From Maribellus maritimus (GTDB lineage Bacteria > Bacteroidota > Bacteroidia > Bacteroidales > Prolixibacteraceae), in NCBI RefSeq assembly GCF_022267315.1, contig NZ_JAIKLE010000021.1:1-64000 (forward strand): a stretch of DNA of 64,000 nt, written 5' to 3'. Made by a program: the position numbers and the translations under genes. Shown here piece after piece: positions 63,365-64,000 of this stretch. Within the stretch, counting starts at the first letter, position 1; each line of letters opens with the position of its first letter. A model generated the notes under the pieces. That model did not search any database, was not told the DNA's origin, and worked only from the letters and a program-made list of their open reading frames with translations.

Positions 63365-64000
63365 ATGAAATTTTGGGGAACGCTGATTTTTGTTTCGATT
63401 TTTATATCCGGAATTGCTCAAAATAATCCGGAAGATCTGGTTCGCATTAAATACAACAATCCCGGTTTAATTACCGACCTGGGAGTAGGCTTGTGGGCCT
63501 GGCCCTTCCCTATGGATTTTGACAAAGACGGAGACCTTGATTTACTGGTAAACTGTCCGGACAAACCTTTTAACGGCATTTGGTTTTTCGAGAACAAAAC
63601 AGGAGGCAGCAACCCGGTATTCAAAACACCTGTAAAACTCACTGAAAGCAAGCGCAACCTTCAAATTTCAAACGTAAATGGCGAGCACAAAGTAATGTTG
63701 CCTGGTGTTGCTTTTCCTGATTTTTTTAACAGTTATTTTGAAAAACCGGACACACTTTTTAAAGAAAGCTTTTATCAGTCAATTATTCAAAAGCCCCGGT
63801 TCAATTTGTGGCGATATGTCGACTTTGAAAAAGACGGCGACCTTGACTTTGTTATCGCAGTCGACGACTGGCAGGAATATGGCTGGGACAATGCCTTTAA
63901 CGATAAAGGAGAGTGGACAAATGGGCCGCTGCACGGAACGGTTTACCTTGTTGAACAGGGTCGGCGTGGAAAATATGAAGCCCCAAAACCTGTGCTGGCA
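63365..64000 (+). CDS. FG-GAP/VCBS repeat secreted protein, truncated by the window edge
   Basis: An open frame of 212 codons to the end of the window without a stop, starting at the ATG 63365 with signal peptide MKFWGTLIFVSIFISGIAQ. The repeats FDKDGDLDLLVNCPD and FEKDGDLDFVIAVDD are Ca-binding FG-GAP/VCBS-type propeller units. Such proteins are common secreted components of Bacteroidetes glycan loci. Only the N-terminal portion is present, so any catalytic domain downstream is unseen. Confidence 0.8.
   Translation, partial: MKFWGTLIFVSIFISGIAQNNPEDLVRIKYNNPGLITDLGVGLWAWPFPMDFDKDGDLDLLVNCPDKPFNGIWFFENKTGGSNPVFKTPVKLTESKRNLQISNVNGEHKVMLPGVAFPDFFNSYFEKPDTLFKESFYQSIIQKPRFNLWRYVDFEKDGDLDFVIAVDDWQEYGWDNAFNDKGEWTNGPLHGTVYLVEQGRRGKYEAPKPVLA

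Noticed and set aside
1-64000. CRISPR array, tRNA/rRNA genes or prophage
   Set aside because: No regularly spaced direct repeats, tRNA cloverleaf or phage structural genes were seen on either strand.

Overview
The window looks like the chromosome of a Bacteroidetes bacterium, probably a marine or sediment Prolixibacteraceae/Marinilabiliales type. This rests on the SusC/SusD pair, the FecI/FecR-type sigma/anti-sigma pair, many Bacteroidetes-style lipoproteins and Tat-like signals, low-to-moderate GC, scarce Shine-Dalgarno sequences and TAnnTTTG-like promoter boxes. The species is inferred, not proven. No tRNA, rRNA, CRISPR array, transposase or phage gene was seen.

Layout. (1) 254-7625, plus strand: a tricorn-type protease, a DUF1697 protein, and an AGE-family sugar epimerase followed by a sodium/solute symporter. 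(2) 7713-9926, minus strand: a SatD-like regulator and a DUF3307 membrane protein broken by an in-frame TAG, with repeated CGGT/ACCG palindromes on both sides, then a metallo-beta-lactamase-fold hydrolase. (3) 10117-36511, minus strand: about 26 kb of closely spaced genes starting with a LacI regulator: ROK kinase, SIS isomerase, GH38, GH92, a PfkB-HAD fusion, a deoxyhypusine-synthase-like protein, a giant GH38, a Gfo/Idh/MocA oxidoreductase, a GH141-like beta-helix protein, an unknown lipoprotein, a phosphoesterase, an alpha-glucuronidase-like protein and a DapA-like aldolase. (4) 36619-58407, minus strand: GH78 rhamnosidase, FAD oxidoreductase, sialidase-fold protein, SusD, SusC, FecR, ECF sigma factor, phosphoesterase, propeller/alpha-toroid protein, DUF1349 protein, second GH78, HpcH/HpaI aldolase and a small unknown ORF. 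(5) 58669-64000: an AraC regulator divergent from a DapA/NanA-like aldolase, a second symporter, a second sialidase-fold protein and a truncated FG-GAP repeat protein.

How the parts fit (inference). Regions 3-5 look like one composite polysaccharide utilisation locus for a glycan containing alpha-mannose and alpha-rhamnose, possibly with uronic or ulosonic acids. SusCD imports oligosaccharides, with its expression tied to uptake through the STN domain, FecR and ECF sigma. Secreted GH78, GH38, GH92 and GH141-like enzymes trim the glycan. The two symporters would import the released sugars. ROK, SIS, PfkB-HAD, the two DapA-like aldolases and HpcH/HpaI would process them in the cytoplasm under LacI and AraC control.

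The most unusual points are the kinase-phosphatase fusion beside a deoxyhypusine-synthase-like protein and a GmhA-like isomerase inside a mannosidase operon; the nonsense-interrupted DUF3307 gene with its flanking palindromes; and a GC-rich repeat element sitting across a gene junction that seems to have replaced the start of an aldolase gene.
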